A stretch of 64,000 bases of DNA from Neopestalotiopsis rosae (GCA_023078685.1 JALGAS010000004.1:1674001-1738000); one strand, 5' to 3'; positions 36,552 through 48,230 are shown, counted from the stretch's first letter. Numbers and translations: made by a program. Notes: generated by a model from the letters alone, not told the origin.

Positions 36552-37703
36552 TCATAGATGTAGACCCTCGGCCTCAATGTAGATCCAGCTGGTTGCACAA
36601 CCTGCACCTATGGCTCCTACGCGAGAACCATTGGGAAGATTACTAGAGTCAGCAATGACATTCCACCGACCTTTTACATCTCCTGCTCTTCCATCTGTCT
36701 TTGGTCCACAATTACCGTGCTCTCCCCAGCCCCAAGCAAGGACCGACCCATCCTCAGTGACTGCTATTACATGCTCACTACCGGCTTGTATTCTTGTGAA
36801 TTTTGGAGCTTCAGGTGGCGGAAGCTGTCCATGATCGTCTCGACCCCAAGCAAGTAGTGTACCATCATTTTGGTGAATGTATACACCTCCCCAACTACCA
36901 GTGATTGCAGCCCAGTTTGGCACACTGTTGGGCGCGTTGGATTTGAGACCCCATTTGTCGGGACCAAGCACGAGGATTCTGCCATCTTCCTTTCCACTGA
37001 TCAATACAGTTGAATGTTGTCCACAAACGACATCGGCAACACTGAAGACCACCCCACTGGTGCCACCAATCTTGCATGGTGCTTTGTGAATCACGGGCGG
37101 CGGGGGCGCGCCATCCTGAAGAACCACCAATTGACCCAATTGTCCTTTCCTCCCATTACCCCATCCGTAGACATCGCCGTTACTCAAAACGGCTATGACG
37201 TGTGCTAGACCGGCGGCGATGCGAGCAACCTCGAGTCCTCCAGGCGGAAAGTCTGGTATCAGTCGTGGCTCGATGATGCCCTGTGCCTCGAAGCCGAGCT
37301 GGCCCTGCTCGCCGGTCCCGCAGCTGTACACCTTGGTGGCCTTGCCTTGAGCATCCCTCACCACAAAGGTGGAACTCTCCCAGGTGCACGCCACATCAAC
37401 AATAGGGCCGAGGGTGATGTCGCCGCCTGTATCTTCGGCCAAGACGAGCTCCTCGAACTGGGCATTGTCCGCGGTACCGATGGTGGTGATGCCGCACGCC
37501 CCCTTGGAGGAGTCTCCGCTCCAGTACGCCTTTCCGGACTTGGTGAGGATGATGGTGTGATTGCCGCCGGCCGCGACCTTGACGACGGCGTCCGAGGGCG
37601 GCTCGCAGTGGAAGATGACGGGCTTGGGGACCGAGACGTCTTCCTTGTGGCCGAGGCCCAGTTGCCCTGATCCGTTGGAACCGAGCGCAAAGAGTCCGGA
37701 CAT
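36552..37703 (-). CDS. RCC1-repeat protein, ATS1-like
   Basis: A single exon gives about 383 residues from ATG at 37703 (MSGLFALGSNGSGQLGLGH). It consists of RCC1 repeats with the usual GxGxxGQLG pattern, for example VYSCGTGEQGQLGF, VYGWGNGRKGQLGQ, LLAWGRDDHGQLPP and VLAWGWGEHGNCGP, which form a beta-propeller. Size and the start (short N-terminus directly in the first blade) match yeast Ats1 and its fungal orthologues, proteins linked to tubulin and to tRNA wobble modification by Elongator/Kti factors. A generic RCC1-like regulator is the alternative. No nuclear signal is obvious. The frame one codon pair upstream lacks an ATG, so 37703 is the start. The 3' end faces rad9. Confidence 0.85.
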   Translation of the reverse strand: MSGLFALGSNGSGQLGLGHKEDVSVPKPVIFHCEPPSDAVVKVAAGGNHTIILTKSGKAYWSGDSSKGACGITTIGTADNAQFEELVLAEDTGGDITLGPIVDVACTWESSTFVVRDAQGKATKVYSCGTGEQGQLGFEAQGIIEPRLIPDFPPGGLEVARIAAGLAHVIAVLSNGDVYGWGNGRKGQLGQLVVLQDGAPPPPVIHKAPCKIGGTSGVVFSVADVVCGQHSTVLISGKEDGRILVLGPDKWGLKSNAPNSVPNWAAITGSWGGVYIHQNDGTLLAWGRDDHGQLPPPEAPKFTRIQAGSEHVIAVTEDGSVLAWGWGEHGNCGPKTDGRAGDVKGRWNVIADSSNLPNGSRVGAIGAGCATSWIYIEAEGLHL

Positions 37704-38383
37704 GGCCAATTCTTGAATCGTTGATATTTCCGGACCGCAATCTGTAAACTAGCTTCGAATACTGTATGACCTATGTTCCCCCCCTCAGAGTGATGGCTGA
37801 AATCACGCGCGTAGCTGGTCTATAAGACACGCAAAAATATTCGAATAAGTGATAAACCAATCTGAAAAGAAGCGAGCCTTCTTGCTGACAGGAAGAAACA
37901 GTTGCAGAAAAAAGTCGAAAGCATTTATGAAACGTTGTAAAAATCAAATGTGAGCAGGTTCAATGTCATCCTCTTTAGTGTTACCTAAGCAAACGTCGAG
38001 CTAGAGTGGATACCTGAGTTATGTACGTACGTACATCAAAAGTCCCCACCTGACCCGGCTCAACTGGCTTGAAGATGCACGGGCCGGAATCGCGCCGCTC
38101 GTCGTGTCCAGTCTGTCCCCCACCCAGATGTCTTGCACTTCAAAATTCTCTAAGCTTTAAAAAGCGCCAAAGTTTTCCCTTTCCTCTCTCAACTTCCACT
38201 CAACAACCTCAAAACCAAAGGACCTCGTTTATTTGTCCTCACAAACCGCCTCGGTTCTTTCTCTTGAGACACAGAGAAATGAGGTGGTCTATGGTGCCAA
38301 CTGGTTGATTGAAGGAACTACGGTACTATTTTCTGAAAACTGAAAACATAACCGCAGCAGAAGCAGTAGCAGCAGCAACAGCA
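37704..38383. promoter_or_regulatory. divergent promoter of ATS1-like gene and TYR1, with short uORF
   Basis: About 680 bp separate the two divergent starts. An upstream ORF of nine codons (MRWSMVPTG, 38279-38308) lies 75 bp before the TYR1 start, in a CT-rich then CAG-rich leader that looks transcribed. It contains a second in-frame ATG. A GTAC-rich element (TATGTACGTACGTACAT) lies near 38021-38036. No other coding sequence is seen. Confidence 0.45.
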
Positions 38384-40331
38384 ATGGCGGCCACGGTTCC
38401 TCTCCAGGTGCCTCCAGGCATGGAGAACTTTGCGATTGGTATCATTGGCATGGGAGCCATGGGGAAGATGTACGCTCAGAGGCTCAGCGATGCCGGTTGG
38501 AAGTATGCCACACCCCATTGCGAGAGCCGGCGACCTTGACGTTGTTGTCGTTGTCGTTGCGGCTCTTGAGCCTCTGAGAAGCTTGACAGGTAAGATTTTA
38601 CTCTTCTTTCTCCTACAACAACCTTCCCCCTTACCCAAACCGATGCAATGATGACTTGAGTGCATTTGGCTCGAGTATTGCCTGTGGACGGCTGGATCGG
38701 CCATTCTGGTCCCCAGTCAGCTGCTTGCTTTCCATGATGTAACTTCTCAGCTACCTTATTTTTTTCTTGTCTGAAGCGCATATCGGAAAACATCTTTCTT
38801 ATCGATGAGGAGAACATTCATTGAAGCACAAAGCTAACAGAACTTCCCTCTACAGGCTGACCCATAAATCCTTGCGATATAGAATCAACGGCTGCGACCG
38901 GGAGGAAAACTACGAGAGCTTAAAGGAGGAGTTTGCTAGTAGAGTACATATTTTGTAGTTTCGTCGTCCAATCTCAGAGAACAAATGCTGAGAAAATTTG
39001 TCCAGAGCAATGTTCAAATCTTCCGCAATGGCCATTTCGTGTCTCGATCCAGCGACTGGATCATGTACAGCGTAGAGGCTGCCAATATTGACAAGATTGT
39101 GTCCGTGTACGGCCCGTCCACCAAGATGGGCGCCATAGTCGGCGGGCAGACGTCGTGCAAGAAGCCCGAGATCGACGCACTCGAGAAGCATCTGCCATCA
39201 GATGTCGACATTGTTTCTTGTCACTCGCTCCATGGCCCTGGAACTGACACTCGTGACCAACCCCTGGTATGATATGCCTGTTTGTTCGCTTAGACTCTTG
39301 CTCTTGAAACTTTGTCATCATCTTGATCGCCAAACCTTTTACGCTTGTCACCAGTATACTGTTGTGTTATTTGTATTCTTTCAAGCACATATTGACTCAT
39401 GTATTTGTAGGTTCTGATCAAGCATCGTGCCTCGGAGGAGTCGTTCAAGAAAGTTGAGACCGTCTTGAGATGCCTTCAAAGCCGACATGTCTACCTGACG
39501 GCCCAGGAGCACGACCATATCACAGCCGACACGCAGGCCGTCACCCACGCGGCCTTTCTCTCCATGGGCAAGGCCTGGAACAGCATGAAGGAATACCCGT
39601 GGGAGACGGCCCGCTACATTGGTGGCATCGAGAACGTCAAGATCAACATTATGCTGCGCATCTACAGCCAAAAGTGGCACGTTTACGCCGGCCTGGCCAT
39701 CCTCAACCCCGAGGCCCGCAAGCAGATTGAGCAGTACGCCAAGAGCACGACGGAGCTGTACAAGCTCATGCTCGAGGGCAAAGGGGACGAGCTGCGCGCC
39801 CGCGTCTACGCGGCCAAGGAGCGCGTCTTTGGCGGCAGCAGCGGCGTCGTTCCTGGTTCCTCCTCCCACCAGTACCGGCCCGACGACGAGCCCCTGCTCG
39901 ACGACGAGACGCTGGACCAGTTCAGCCTGGGCAAGAAGCCCGAGCTGCTGCTGCCCAACAACCACCTGTCCCTGCTGGCCATGGTGGACTGCTGGTCGGC
40001 CCTGGGCATCGTACCCTACGACCACATGATCTGCTCGACGCCCATCTTCCGCATGTGGCTGGGCGTGACCGAGTCCCTCTTCCGCAACCAGGAGCGCCTC
40101 GACGAGGCCCTCCGCGTGGCCGTCGAGGACGTCTCGTTCCGCAGCGACGACCTCGAGTTCACCTTTGCCGCGCGCGGCTGGGCCGAGTGCGTCTCGCTGG
40201 GCCACTTTGAGACGTGGAAGGAGCGGTTCATGGCCACGCAGCGCTTCTTTGAGCCCCGGTTCGCCGGCGCCATCGAGGTCGGCAATGAAATGCTTCGGGT
40301 CCTGGCCAAGCGGCGCAGGGGAAGTCGATAA
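38384..40331 (+). CDS. TYR1: prephenate dehydrogenase (tyrosine biosynthesis)
   Basis: Four exons fit one frame: 38384-38502, 38883-38943, 39006-39266 and 39411-40331, giving about 453 residues. The start has a Rossmann motif IGIIGMGAMGKMYAQRL (GxGxxG) for NAD(P). The second exon INGCDREENYESL and the following IFRNGHFVSRSSDWIMYSVE, KMGAIVGGQTSCKKPEI and CHSLHGPGTD are all typical of the fungal Tyr1 family. The C-terminal helical half contains ITADTQAVTHAAFLSMGKAW, the family's conserved His-rich helix. The enzyme converts prephenate to 4-hydroxyphenylpyruvate with loss of CO2, the last but one step to tyrosine. Intron 1 is unusually long here (380 bp), and a second possible acceptor (TACAG) lies 27 bp before the one used. 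A uORF precedes the start. Cytosolic; no targeting signal. Confidence 0.93.
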
Positions 40332-42343
40332 GTCGTAGGCTTTTTTGGTAGCAGCAGCAGTGCGAAAGCCGAAGATTAGTCGGGAGTTGGAATGGCTTAC
40401 CTAGGTAATGGTCAACCTTTTCAAATCGTATAATGACAGTTCCAATGTCTTTAAATCTTGTCTCTTGGAACTTTCAACACTTCAAACTACCCTTCGACCA
40501 ATCTTGGCGGAAGTAATGAGCCTGTGATGTCCATGAATCTGCCATGCCAAGCGCGAGTGACTATTCGTGTCCTCTGTACAAGGACGATGCACGCGAAGCG
40601 AGTAAGAACGGAATCAACAGTTAGACCAACTGGACCCCATGATGATACTCTTTGAGACTTTGCCAATACGTCTCCTGGACATGCGCCCGCCTCTCCTCGC
40701 CTCCTCTCCTCTCACGCCATCTCTGCAGCTTCAGGTACTCTCGGGTTTCTCCCGCCAAGAATCTAGGAGGCTCGGTTGCATGGCTTAGCGAGCTTATCAT
40801 GACCTTTTAATCCTCTCAACTGTTATTTGGGGGTTGATTTGATGTTTTTTTGTCCCTTGGCGCCCAGCGCTTATTCTAGACCATCCGCCAAGACCCTTTT
40901 CGCTCCCACCTTATTTTCGATTTCTGGGTCTCTTGGCCCGTTATATTTTCAGCAACGCACCATTTCTCCCTCCCTTCCCCGAATTGGTGTTCATCCGATC
41001 ATGAGTTGGGGGAAGGGCACGTCCGTTGTCTAGATGTAAGCCGAGATATGTCATTTTGCTTACTTTTCCATCTAGTAAATCCATTACTTGTAGGCGGTGC
41101 GCACGGGCTTGGCTTTCTGGGGTTTGTGGAATGGTCAAAAACGCAGGGAGGATTTCAGTAGCAATCGGTGCGCGAGTCTCCATCAGCAACTACATTACTA
41201 TGGTCATTTGCCTAGGAAACCCTCTTCTGGAAATTGAATGTCCAGTCTTTGGGGGATTGGGGACTCCGGACCAACTCTGCCAGTAGGCTGTTCAACGCGC
41301 GGCGTTGCATCAAGGGGGGAGTCGAATAAGAAAGAGAAGGGGGCCGCACGCCGAGCCAAAGCCAAGCTTCCATGGTCCAATCCAGCGGTCGCCCTTCTCC
41401 GTCCAAGAGTGCGCCGTGTATCAAACAACATACGATTTTTCTCCCCCTACCCATCTGCGCTTCCTACTATTTACACTAATACGATCCATATACGGAGAAC
41501 TTCCTTGGTCACTTGCATAATCCCATGCCTTCTTTATCCCCATCAGCCGCCATCAGTTTGCTCCTGGGCCATGGGTTCGCACGTTTCAGCCTTTTTCTTC
41601 TATTCCACTCCCATGCTAATAAACAAGCCCCATACTCCGGTAACGTGGTTTCTCTAAGGGACGGGTAGATAGTAGTGTAGAGGTCTAGATGCGAAGAATG
41701 AGCCTCCGCATCGTATTTGGCGGGATCCGGAACCCCGGCACCAACATCGTGAAGGGGTGCATTTTGTGAATAAACGACGTTTGACTTGGTATTGTCATCC
41801 AAAACTTCACTTTCCCCTTGATATCCCATGATGAGGGAGAAGAAGAGAATCAAAAAATTTTTCGCCAAGTCTTTTAGATGGTATGCCTTTTTTTGTATGA
41901 TCAAAGGTTGCGGCCATCTCAGCCCCTTCCTCCTCCCCATGTCTACGTGTATGATGGCTTACTCTTATATACAAGCCTTGCGCCCGGAATGAGGTAAGAA
42001 ACCCTATCGTGTTGTAGATTGTTCATTCTCCTTGTGCTATTCTCTTACGGTTGCTGTGCATTCGCTTCTTTCTTTTCATCTACTTTCCCCTCGCTCCGTG
42101 AGTTTGAGTTTGGATCTATCTTCTATTCTTATACGGCTTTGATTTACTATTATATCTCTACTTACTTTCATTCTTTTCCCCCAATTCACACCATCATATA
42201 TCTCTTTCTGGTGCGGGCTGTTTGATTTTACAATATTTTCACGAATAGCGTCAACTTATTTCCGGGTTCTTTATTCTTCTCTTTCCAGCACTCATCTCCT
42301 CAAGTAAAATAGATTGGGAAACAATCAACCCAAAAACATCATC
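40332..42343. other. 2-kb intergenic stretch
   Basis: No gene is supported in this 2 kb between two plus-strand genes. The open frames at 41238-41657 (+) and 41509-41940 (-) overlap each other and have no family features. A long T/C-rich leader (about 42000-42300) directly precedes the carbonic anhydrase gene and looks like its promoter and 5' UTR. Confidence 0.45.
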
Positions 42344-43636
42344 ATGACGCAAGCAGTTCAGAAACTTCTTTTGCTAGGAGCTCTCGTGGCCCCGGCCCTT
42401 GGCTTTTGCGGCTCACACACTCACCTGTCCGCCAGAGCTGAAGAGGGCGAGGTCAAGATCAACACCTTTGGATACTTTGGGTCTATTGTAAGTGTCCACG
42501 AGGCCTTCTTACCCCCTTATACGGAGGGAAGGGGAAAAAAAAGACTATCTTGTCGAGTTGTCTTGGCTAACCACAAATGTCAATGTTCAACAGGGCCCCG
42601 AGAACTGGGCGGCCCTGGACGCCGCCAACAGCCTGTGCGCCACGGGCACCCGCCAGTCGCCCATCAACATGGCCGAGGGCCAGTTCCACATGCTGTCCGC
42701 GTCCGACCTGACCCTCGAGATCCCCGACCAGGCCGGGGGCGCCGAGTTCGAGAACCTGGGCACCACGGTCGAGGTCGTGCTCGAGGGCAAGGGGGGCAAG
42801 ATGGCGCTGGCGGGCGTCGAGTACGAGCTCAAGCAGTTTCACATTCACCACCCTAGCGAGCACCTGGATAATGGCACGAGCGTTGAGAGTAAGTTTTCTT
42901 CCTCACGTACCTACGTTGTTGTCACTCTAAAGAATATGACTGTATATGATTTGGCAACAAGACTAACGTTCATCTCCCTCTTTCTCTCTCTCTCTAGTGG
43001 AAGTCCACAACGTCTTTGAAAGCGCAGACGGCCAGCTGGCCGTGATCGGCGTCTACGTCGAAAGCGACCTCGGATCCCCAGTGACCACCGTGGCCAAGAG
43101 CCGTCGCGCTGCCACCTCACGCCGCCAGGAGGAGGCAGCAGCACTGCCGGCCGGAGCCCCGAGCTTCACCATCATGGCGTCGTCGGCGCTGCCCGAGACG
43201 GAGGCCGTCCTGTCGCCCATGCTCGAGACCGTCTTTGAAAAGGTCGAGGAGGTTGCCGCGCCCGGGTCCAAGGTCACGACGGGGCCGTTGGTCTTTTCCG
43301 AGTACGTTGCGGCGATCATGTCGGGCGGTTTTCAGTCGTGAGTTTTTAAGCCCCCTCTTACCTATGATAACCCCTGCGAGACGCTCAAGGTTGTTCATGG
43401 TTTGCTAATGAACATTGTTTGTTTCCTCGACATGTAGATACTCGGGATCCCTGACCACGCCTCCTTGCAGCGAGGGTGTCAACTGGCTGGTTGCTACCCA
43501 GAAACTCAAGGTCTCAGCGGCAGCGGTGCGCCGTGTCTCCAGCGTTGTAAAGTTCAATTCCAGAATCACGCAGAATCTTTTGGGCGAGCCGAATATCCTA
43601 AACTTTGCGGCCGTGAACTCGGTTGCTCAGGCTTAA
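42344..43636 (+). CDS. secreted alpha-carbonic anhydrase
   Basis: Four exons fit one frame: 42344-42487, 42594-42888, 42998-43337 and 43438-43636, giving about 325 residues. A signal peptide is clear (MTQAVQKLLLLGALVAPALG). The alpha-CA core shows TRQSPINM, then the zinc histidines in QFHIHHPSEH (H131 and H133) and EVHNVF (H150), and near the C-terminus YSGSLTTPPCSEGVNW, which holds the Thr that orients the zinc-bound hydroxide. So the enzyme should be active: it interconverts CO2 and bicarbonate, outside the cell or in the wall. The intron after the second exon falls inside the zinc site. Between the third zinc ligand and the LTTPP motif the protein carries an insert rich in Ala, Arg and Glu (about residues 165-200) compared with animal enzymes. 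No GPI signal is obvious. Confidence 0.92.
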
Positions 43637-44282
43637 TGAGTTTGGGCATAGAGCGGTGGCTGACTAGTCGTGGAGATGTTGGGGTATAATGATGATAGAA
43701 GAAACACTCGCGTATAGATACCTAGGTATAATAAAGGCTTGTAACGGAGATGTTGTTTTGCTGTTGTTACTTCTTGTTGAATGGAGTAGAGACGTGGTAG
43801 TATGCCGTATCCAAGAGACATCGGGAACTCAAACCAAGACCAACAGCAACTGTATCGCCTTGCATTCTGGTTGCGATACGTTGTCGTTCTGTGCTATTGA
43901 ACAAATAGCAAGATATCATAGACGTGGCATACCCATCACATGTACACATCATCATCTTCATGAGCAGTGACAAGACCATCTTTTTTCAAAACTGTTCCTT
44001 GTTTCATATCGTAGGCAAAGGTATTGGCATTACGAGCTGCTACCTATGCGAAATCTCATGACCCATGAGAGAGAAATCCATGCATGCAATCCGCAACCCT
44101 GAGAGATGTAGTGGTTCCGTCGCACAAACGACGACGGTCTGTGATTCCCCTACCATTTGACGCCGCCAGTACATGTCTTTCGTCTTTTTAATTGCCATCA
44201 TCCATGTAGAAGAAACGCAACTTTCCCGCATTTATTCATCAAAGCCATACCCACGCTCAAAAAAGAGACAGATTCCCTAGAT
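43637..44282. other. convergent 3' intergenic stretch
   Basis: This 650 bp between the carbonic anhydrase gene (+) and the eL24 gene (-) should contain both terminators. No coding sequence is supported. Confidence 0.45.
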
Positions 44283-45289
44283 TTAGCGGGTGGTGGCCTT
44301 GACCTTGGGCTGTGCGCCCTTGGCTCCCTGCTTGCCGACAATGCGTTGAGTCTGGCCCTTGGAGGCGGTGGCGCGCTTGGCCTTCTCCTCCTTCTTGACG
44401 GCAGCCTCGGCGGCCTTCTTCTCCTTGGCGTCCTTGATGGCTTGCGATCGCTGAGCAGAGCGAGCCTCGGGTCTCATGGAACGGCGCTCCTTGATGACAT
44501 CGAGGGAAGCACCAACGATGGCACGCTGGGCCTTGACGGTGCGGCGGGTGCGCTTCTTGGCAGCCTCCTGTAGTATGTGTCAGATAATCTGTTGGACATG
44601 ATTCGACGGCGCTGCGCGCAGCCAAAGTTTTCTGTCTTGTGAACCAGTCGTGATGCAGTACTGAATCCATCATGATATCTGACGAACCCACCACGTCATA
44701 CACGACTGGACTGGACGGCAATTTCGGATTCGTACCTCAGTGATACCCTTGCGGTGCTGTCTGCGGAAAAGAACGGTCCAGGCAATGCGGCGGGGGTTCT
44801 TGCGCTGGAGGAAGAGCGACTCAGACTTGCCGCTCTGGAAGCGGAAGATCTTGCTGTCGCCACGGACAAAGAGCTTACCCTACATTCAGACGATTCCCAT
44901 TAGTTTCCATGTTCCCAAGTAGATAGTATCATAAGAGGCAAGTGGTTGGCATGTAGTTCGTGTTGGCGCGTGGCATTCGGTCTTCGCAATCGTGGGCCGG
45001 AACTGTAATTCCTTCTTTTCCCGTCTTCAAAGTCCCCCGTCCTCCAGCATCAAAGCGTCGGTGGTCCGACTTTAAATGTGCGGCCCCTCCGTACGACAGA
45101 ACATCTGATCCTGTAGTTGCCCTCCTCTTTCCTGTCGAGTGAATCCCTCTAGAACCGGCCCTCGGATTGCGCAAGACGAAGCCAGGCCGTGACGAACGAG
45201 CAGGATCGCGGGGAGTGAGCAGAGCAGAGCAGCCGTACCTTGCCAGGGTAAATTCTCTGGCCCGAGAATGTGTCGTCGTAGGTTCTCAT
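44283..45289 (-). CDS. RPL24: 60S ribosomal protein eL24
   Basis: Three exons on the minus strand, 45289-45239, 44879-44736 and 44567-44283, give 159 residues, the normal length. The start [19 protein letters not shown], then [17 protein letters not shown] and [17 protein letters not shown], match the eL24 zinc-ribbon-like N-domain; like yeast eL24 it lacks the cysteines seen in some homologues. The lysine- and alanine-rich C-terminal tail forms the long helix that reaches toward the small subunit. It is part of the 60S subunit bridge. The two introns (358 and 168 bp) are long compared with those of nearby genes. A GACCTCAC element lies 62-69 bp upstream of the start and is also found upstream of the eS4 gene in this window. 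Confidence 0.95.
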
Positions 45290-46072
45290 TGTGGCGGTGG
45301 GTTGATGAGAACTGCTGTCGGATTAGTTGGGTCGGGGCTGGATTTGCTGGGTGAGGTCAGTTGTCGTTCGAAAATCCCGAGCCAAATCTTGAATTGCAGC
45401 GAAAGATTGTGGGTGCAAAATTCGGAAAGGGCAAAACTTGCTGACTAAGTTTGGTGCTGGTCTGTGCTCACACGAGCCCGCTATCCGCCAGTGGTTGTGC
45501 CAGGGCTTGGGGGGTTGTTTCGCTTCTGCAGTGTCCGAACTTTTGACCCCATATTTGCTGAGAGAAATGGCCGGACATTATTATGTCGTCCATACATCAA
45601 ATCGATGACCTCTAATTGATGAGCGAGTTGAATCAAGCAAGGTGATGTCTTAAATATGCATTTTCGTCCATGGGGAGAAACACTCATTTGATATTCAATT
45701 TTGAATTCTGAGAGTCTTGGCATCTAAAGTAGCTACCTTGCCGTCATGTTCGATCTTGTGCACTAGCTCAGATATTGAAGCGTGTATCCAAAGTTGGCTT
45801 ATACTGAACAAGCATCTGGAAATGAGGAAGAGCTGGTTCATGTGAGAAGCTTTGGGCAGTCTGTATACTGAATGCAAATCTTGCAGTATGAAATGAGGGT
45901 ATCATCCCGCAGAATGAGCCAAATTACAAAGAGGACAAGCAGGAAATTGTTACTCTAGCTCATCTCAAATTTTATTTTCGGAGAGCCATGAGGATCTAGT
46001 TGACCACTCTCCACCCCCAACTTGACTTCTTCCTCCTTGTTTCCTTGTCTTAACCATCCCAAGCATGCATCC
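45290..46072. other. divergent promoter between eL24 and TAD1 genes
   Basis: About 780 bp between two divergent starts. No gene is supported. It should hold both promoters. Confidence 0.45.
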
Positions 46073-47738
46073 ATGACGGCAAACCCAGATACTATCGCGG
46101 CCCTGGTACTCCAGCACTTTGACCAGCTCCCTACCAAGAGGAAGCCGCTCGTCCGCGACAATGGTGTGCACGAGTGGGTGCCCCTGAGCGGCATTGTAGC
46201 TCAAGGTATGTAGAGGGCATCTTATACAGGCAGCTCAAAATATTGTTCATGAAAAATCAAGAAGACGTTTCATTTTTCTGGAAAGGGAGACAGAATTAAA
46301 CCAACTAACTGCAATCACAGGCAAAGATGGCAAGCTGACCTGCCTGTCCTTGGCCACGGGCATGAAATGTCTGCCGCACGCCAAGCTGCCCCGGGCCCAA
46401 GGCAACGTGCTGCACGACTGGCACGCCGAGGTCCTGGCGATCCGAGCCTTTAATCGCTTCGTGCTGGACGAGGCTCGACGGCTTGCCTCCTCCACCTCCG
46501 AGGAACCTTCAGGCGCCGCCAGCTCGCCGTTTCTGCGGTGGAGGGATGCGTCGGAGATGCAGCAGCAGCAGCAGCAGGCGTTAAACGGGGAGAACTGCCA
46601 GGAGCAGCAGCATGGAAATGAGGCGACCGCCGATATTACATCTACTTCTGCAACTCCTGCTACCACGGCATGGAACGCCCAACCCTTTGCCTGGCGAGAC
46701 GACGTCACGCTGCACATGTACTGCTCCGAGGCCCCCTGCGGCGACGCGAGCATGGAACTCACCATGGCGGCGCAGGACGACGCCTCGCCATGGGAGATTC
46801 CGACATCCCTTCTGCCATCATCAGCGCGAGACGAGGGAGGAGGAGAATCTGTACTCTCATCATCACCATCTGCTGCTTTCTCGTCAACAGCTGCAACAAC
46901 ATCAACATCACCATCACAGCAACAACAAGAAGAAGAAAACCCAGGCCCCCTCCCAGGACGCGCCTACTTTTCCCGCCTCGGCGCCGTGCGCCTCAAGCCC
47001 TCGCGCGCCGACGCCCCGCCCACGCTGTCCAAGTCGTGCTCGGACAAGCTGGCGCACATGCAGTGCACGTCGCTGCTCGGCTCGCTGGCCTCGCTCCTCG
47101 TGTGTCCCAGCCGGGGCCTGTACCTCGAGTCCGTCGTGCTGCCGCGTTCGCAGCTCTCGGCGACGGGGTGCCGGCGGGCGTTTTCCGGTCGTGGGAGTAG
47201 TGGTAGTGGTAGTGGTAGTGGTGGTGGTGATGGTGGTGACGTGGGCCGCATGGCTGCCGTGGTGGAAAACCGGTGCTCCGAAAAGTGGCAAGGAGGGTAC
47301 CGGTTCCGCGAGTTCAGAGTCGACGCCACGGACCTCGAGTTCAAGTGGTCCAAGAGGAGCGTCGAGGCCCGGGTCGGGGCCAGGGCCGACAACAACAACA
47401 TGAAGGGAAAGTTGGCGGCGAGTAATCTTGCCGTCGCCTGGACGGCCCACGGGCTCGAGGAGGCGACGCTGGGAGGGACTCTGCAAGGCAGAAAGGCATT
47501 TGACATTAAGGGCGCGAGCCTTGCGTCGAGACGGAAGTTGTGGTCTCTCAGTCTCGAGATTGCTGGTTTGCTCGGGCATGGCATGATGCAGGCTAAAGAG
47601 GCCCTCATGTCCAAGACCTATGGCGAGGTGAAGAGGTCCAATTTGCTACAAGCCAGGAGACGAGTCAAGGAGCATGTCCGAGCTGGTGTTTTGAGAGGCT
47701 GGGCCAAGAATCATGGAGATGATGGTTTCAGTTTGTAG
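46073..47738 (+). CDS. TAD1: tRNA-specific adenosine deaminase 1 (A37 of tRNA-Ala)
   Basis: Two exons, 46073-46205 and 46321-47738, give about 516 residues. The deaminase motifs are in order: WHAEVLAIRAF with H79 (zinc) and E81 (proton shuttle), SEAPCGDASM with C184, and SCSDKLAHMQ with C284. This is the ADAR/ADAT1 spacing, with a start (ALVLQHFDQLPTKRKP) like yeast Tad1. The enzyme turns adenosine 37 into inosine in tRNA-Ala. Unlike the yeast protein it carries long low-complexity inserts: a Gln/Ser/Thr-rich one between the His and the first Cys, an acidic Ser-rich one before the second Cys, and a Gly/Ser run from a GTGGTA-type microsatellite at about 47189-47240. These are probably surface loops. 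The gene is convergent with the NAC-beta gene. Introns elsewhere in the frame are not needed. Confidence 0.92.
47189..47240 (+). repeat. GTA/GTG triplet microsatellite in TAD1
   Basis: A run of TAGTGG and GTGGTG units encodes alternating Ser and Gly. It sits in a non-conserved loop of the deaminase after the CSDKL motif, so length changes should be tolerated if they keep the frame. Confidence 0.8.
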
Positions 47739-48230
47739 GATTCTCGACTGATGAACCACGATACTTCCAAATCACACATTTAGTCGCAAACATGATGGAG
47801 TTCACGGAAATTTCATTTTTTTGTGTTACAAGCAGTGGCATCGACCCTGTTGCCATGCCTGTCTACAAGAGCCTAAATCCAACCATCCGGAAGGAAAATG
47901 ACCAGATCCGTACTCTTCTTTTGCTAGATGAACCATAGGCATCCGAGCAAATGTCCGCTGTAATGAGACTAAGCACCAACCGAGTGTGCAATAACGCCAT
48001 TTTGCCGACTGCACACTACATGACGACAAAAATAGAATAGCATTTCGTCGTCGAGGAGTGGGCAGACACAAATACACACCCGCACACTCTGACCATCCTC
48101 AGATCACATCCATGCCGAACGAACCACGTGTTTCAAATTTTGCAAGAACTCCTTCCAAATGTTCCGGATCAAGGGTATTTATTCAGGCGGGGGGTTTTTG
48201 ACGGTGTTTTGCTGGTGTGGAAGGGCGAAT
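47739..48230. other. convergent 3' intergenic stretch
   Basis: About 490 bp between the 3' ends of TAD1 (+) and the NAC-beta gene (-). No coding sequence is supported. Confidence 0.45.

Noticed and set aside
39381..40205. A 274-codon minus-strand frame
   Set aside because: It mirrors the last exon of TYR1, which has clear family motifs; GC-rich third positions keep the opposite strand open.
46914..47614. Two minus-strand frames of over 200 codons and plus-strand frames at 46612-47403 and 46670-47200
   Set aside because: All overlap the TAD1 exon with conserved deaminase motifs; repeats and GC bias keep the other frames open.
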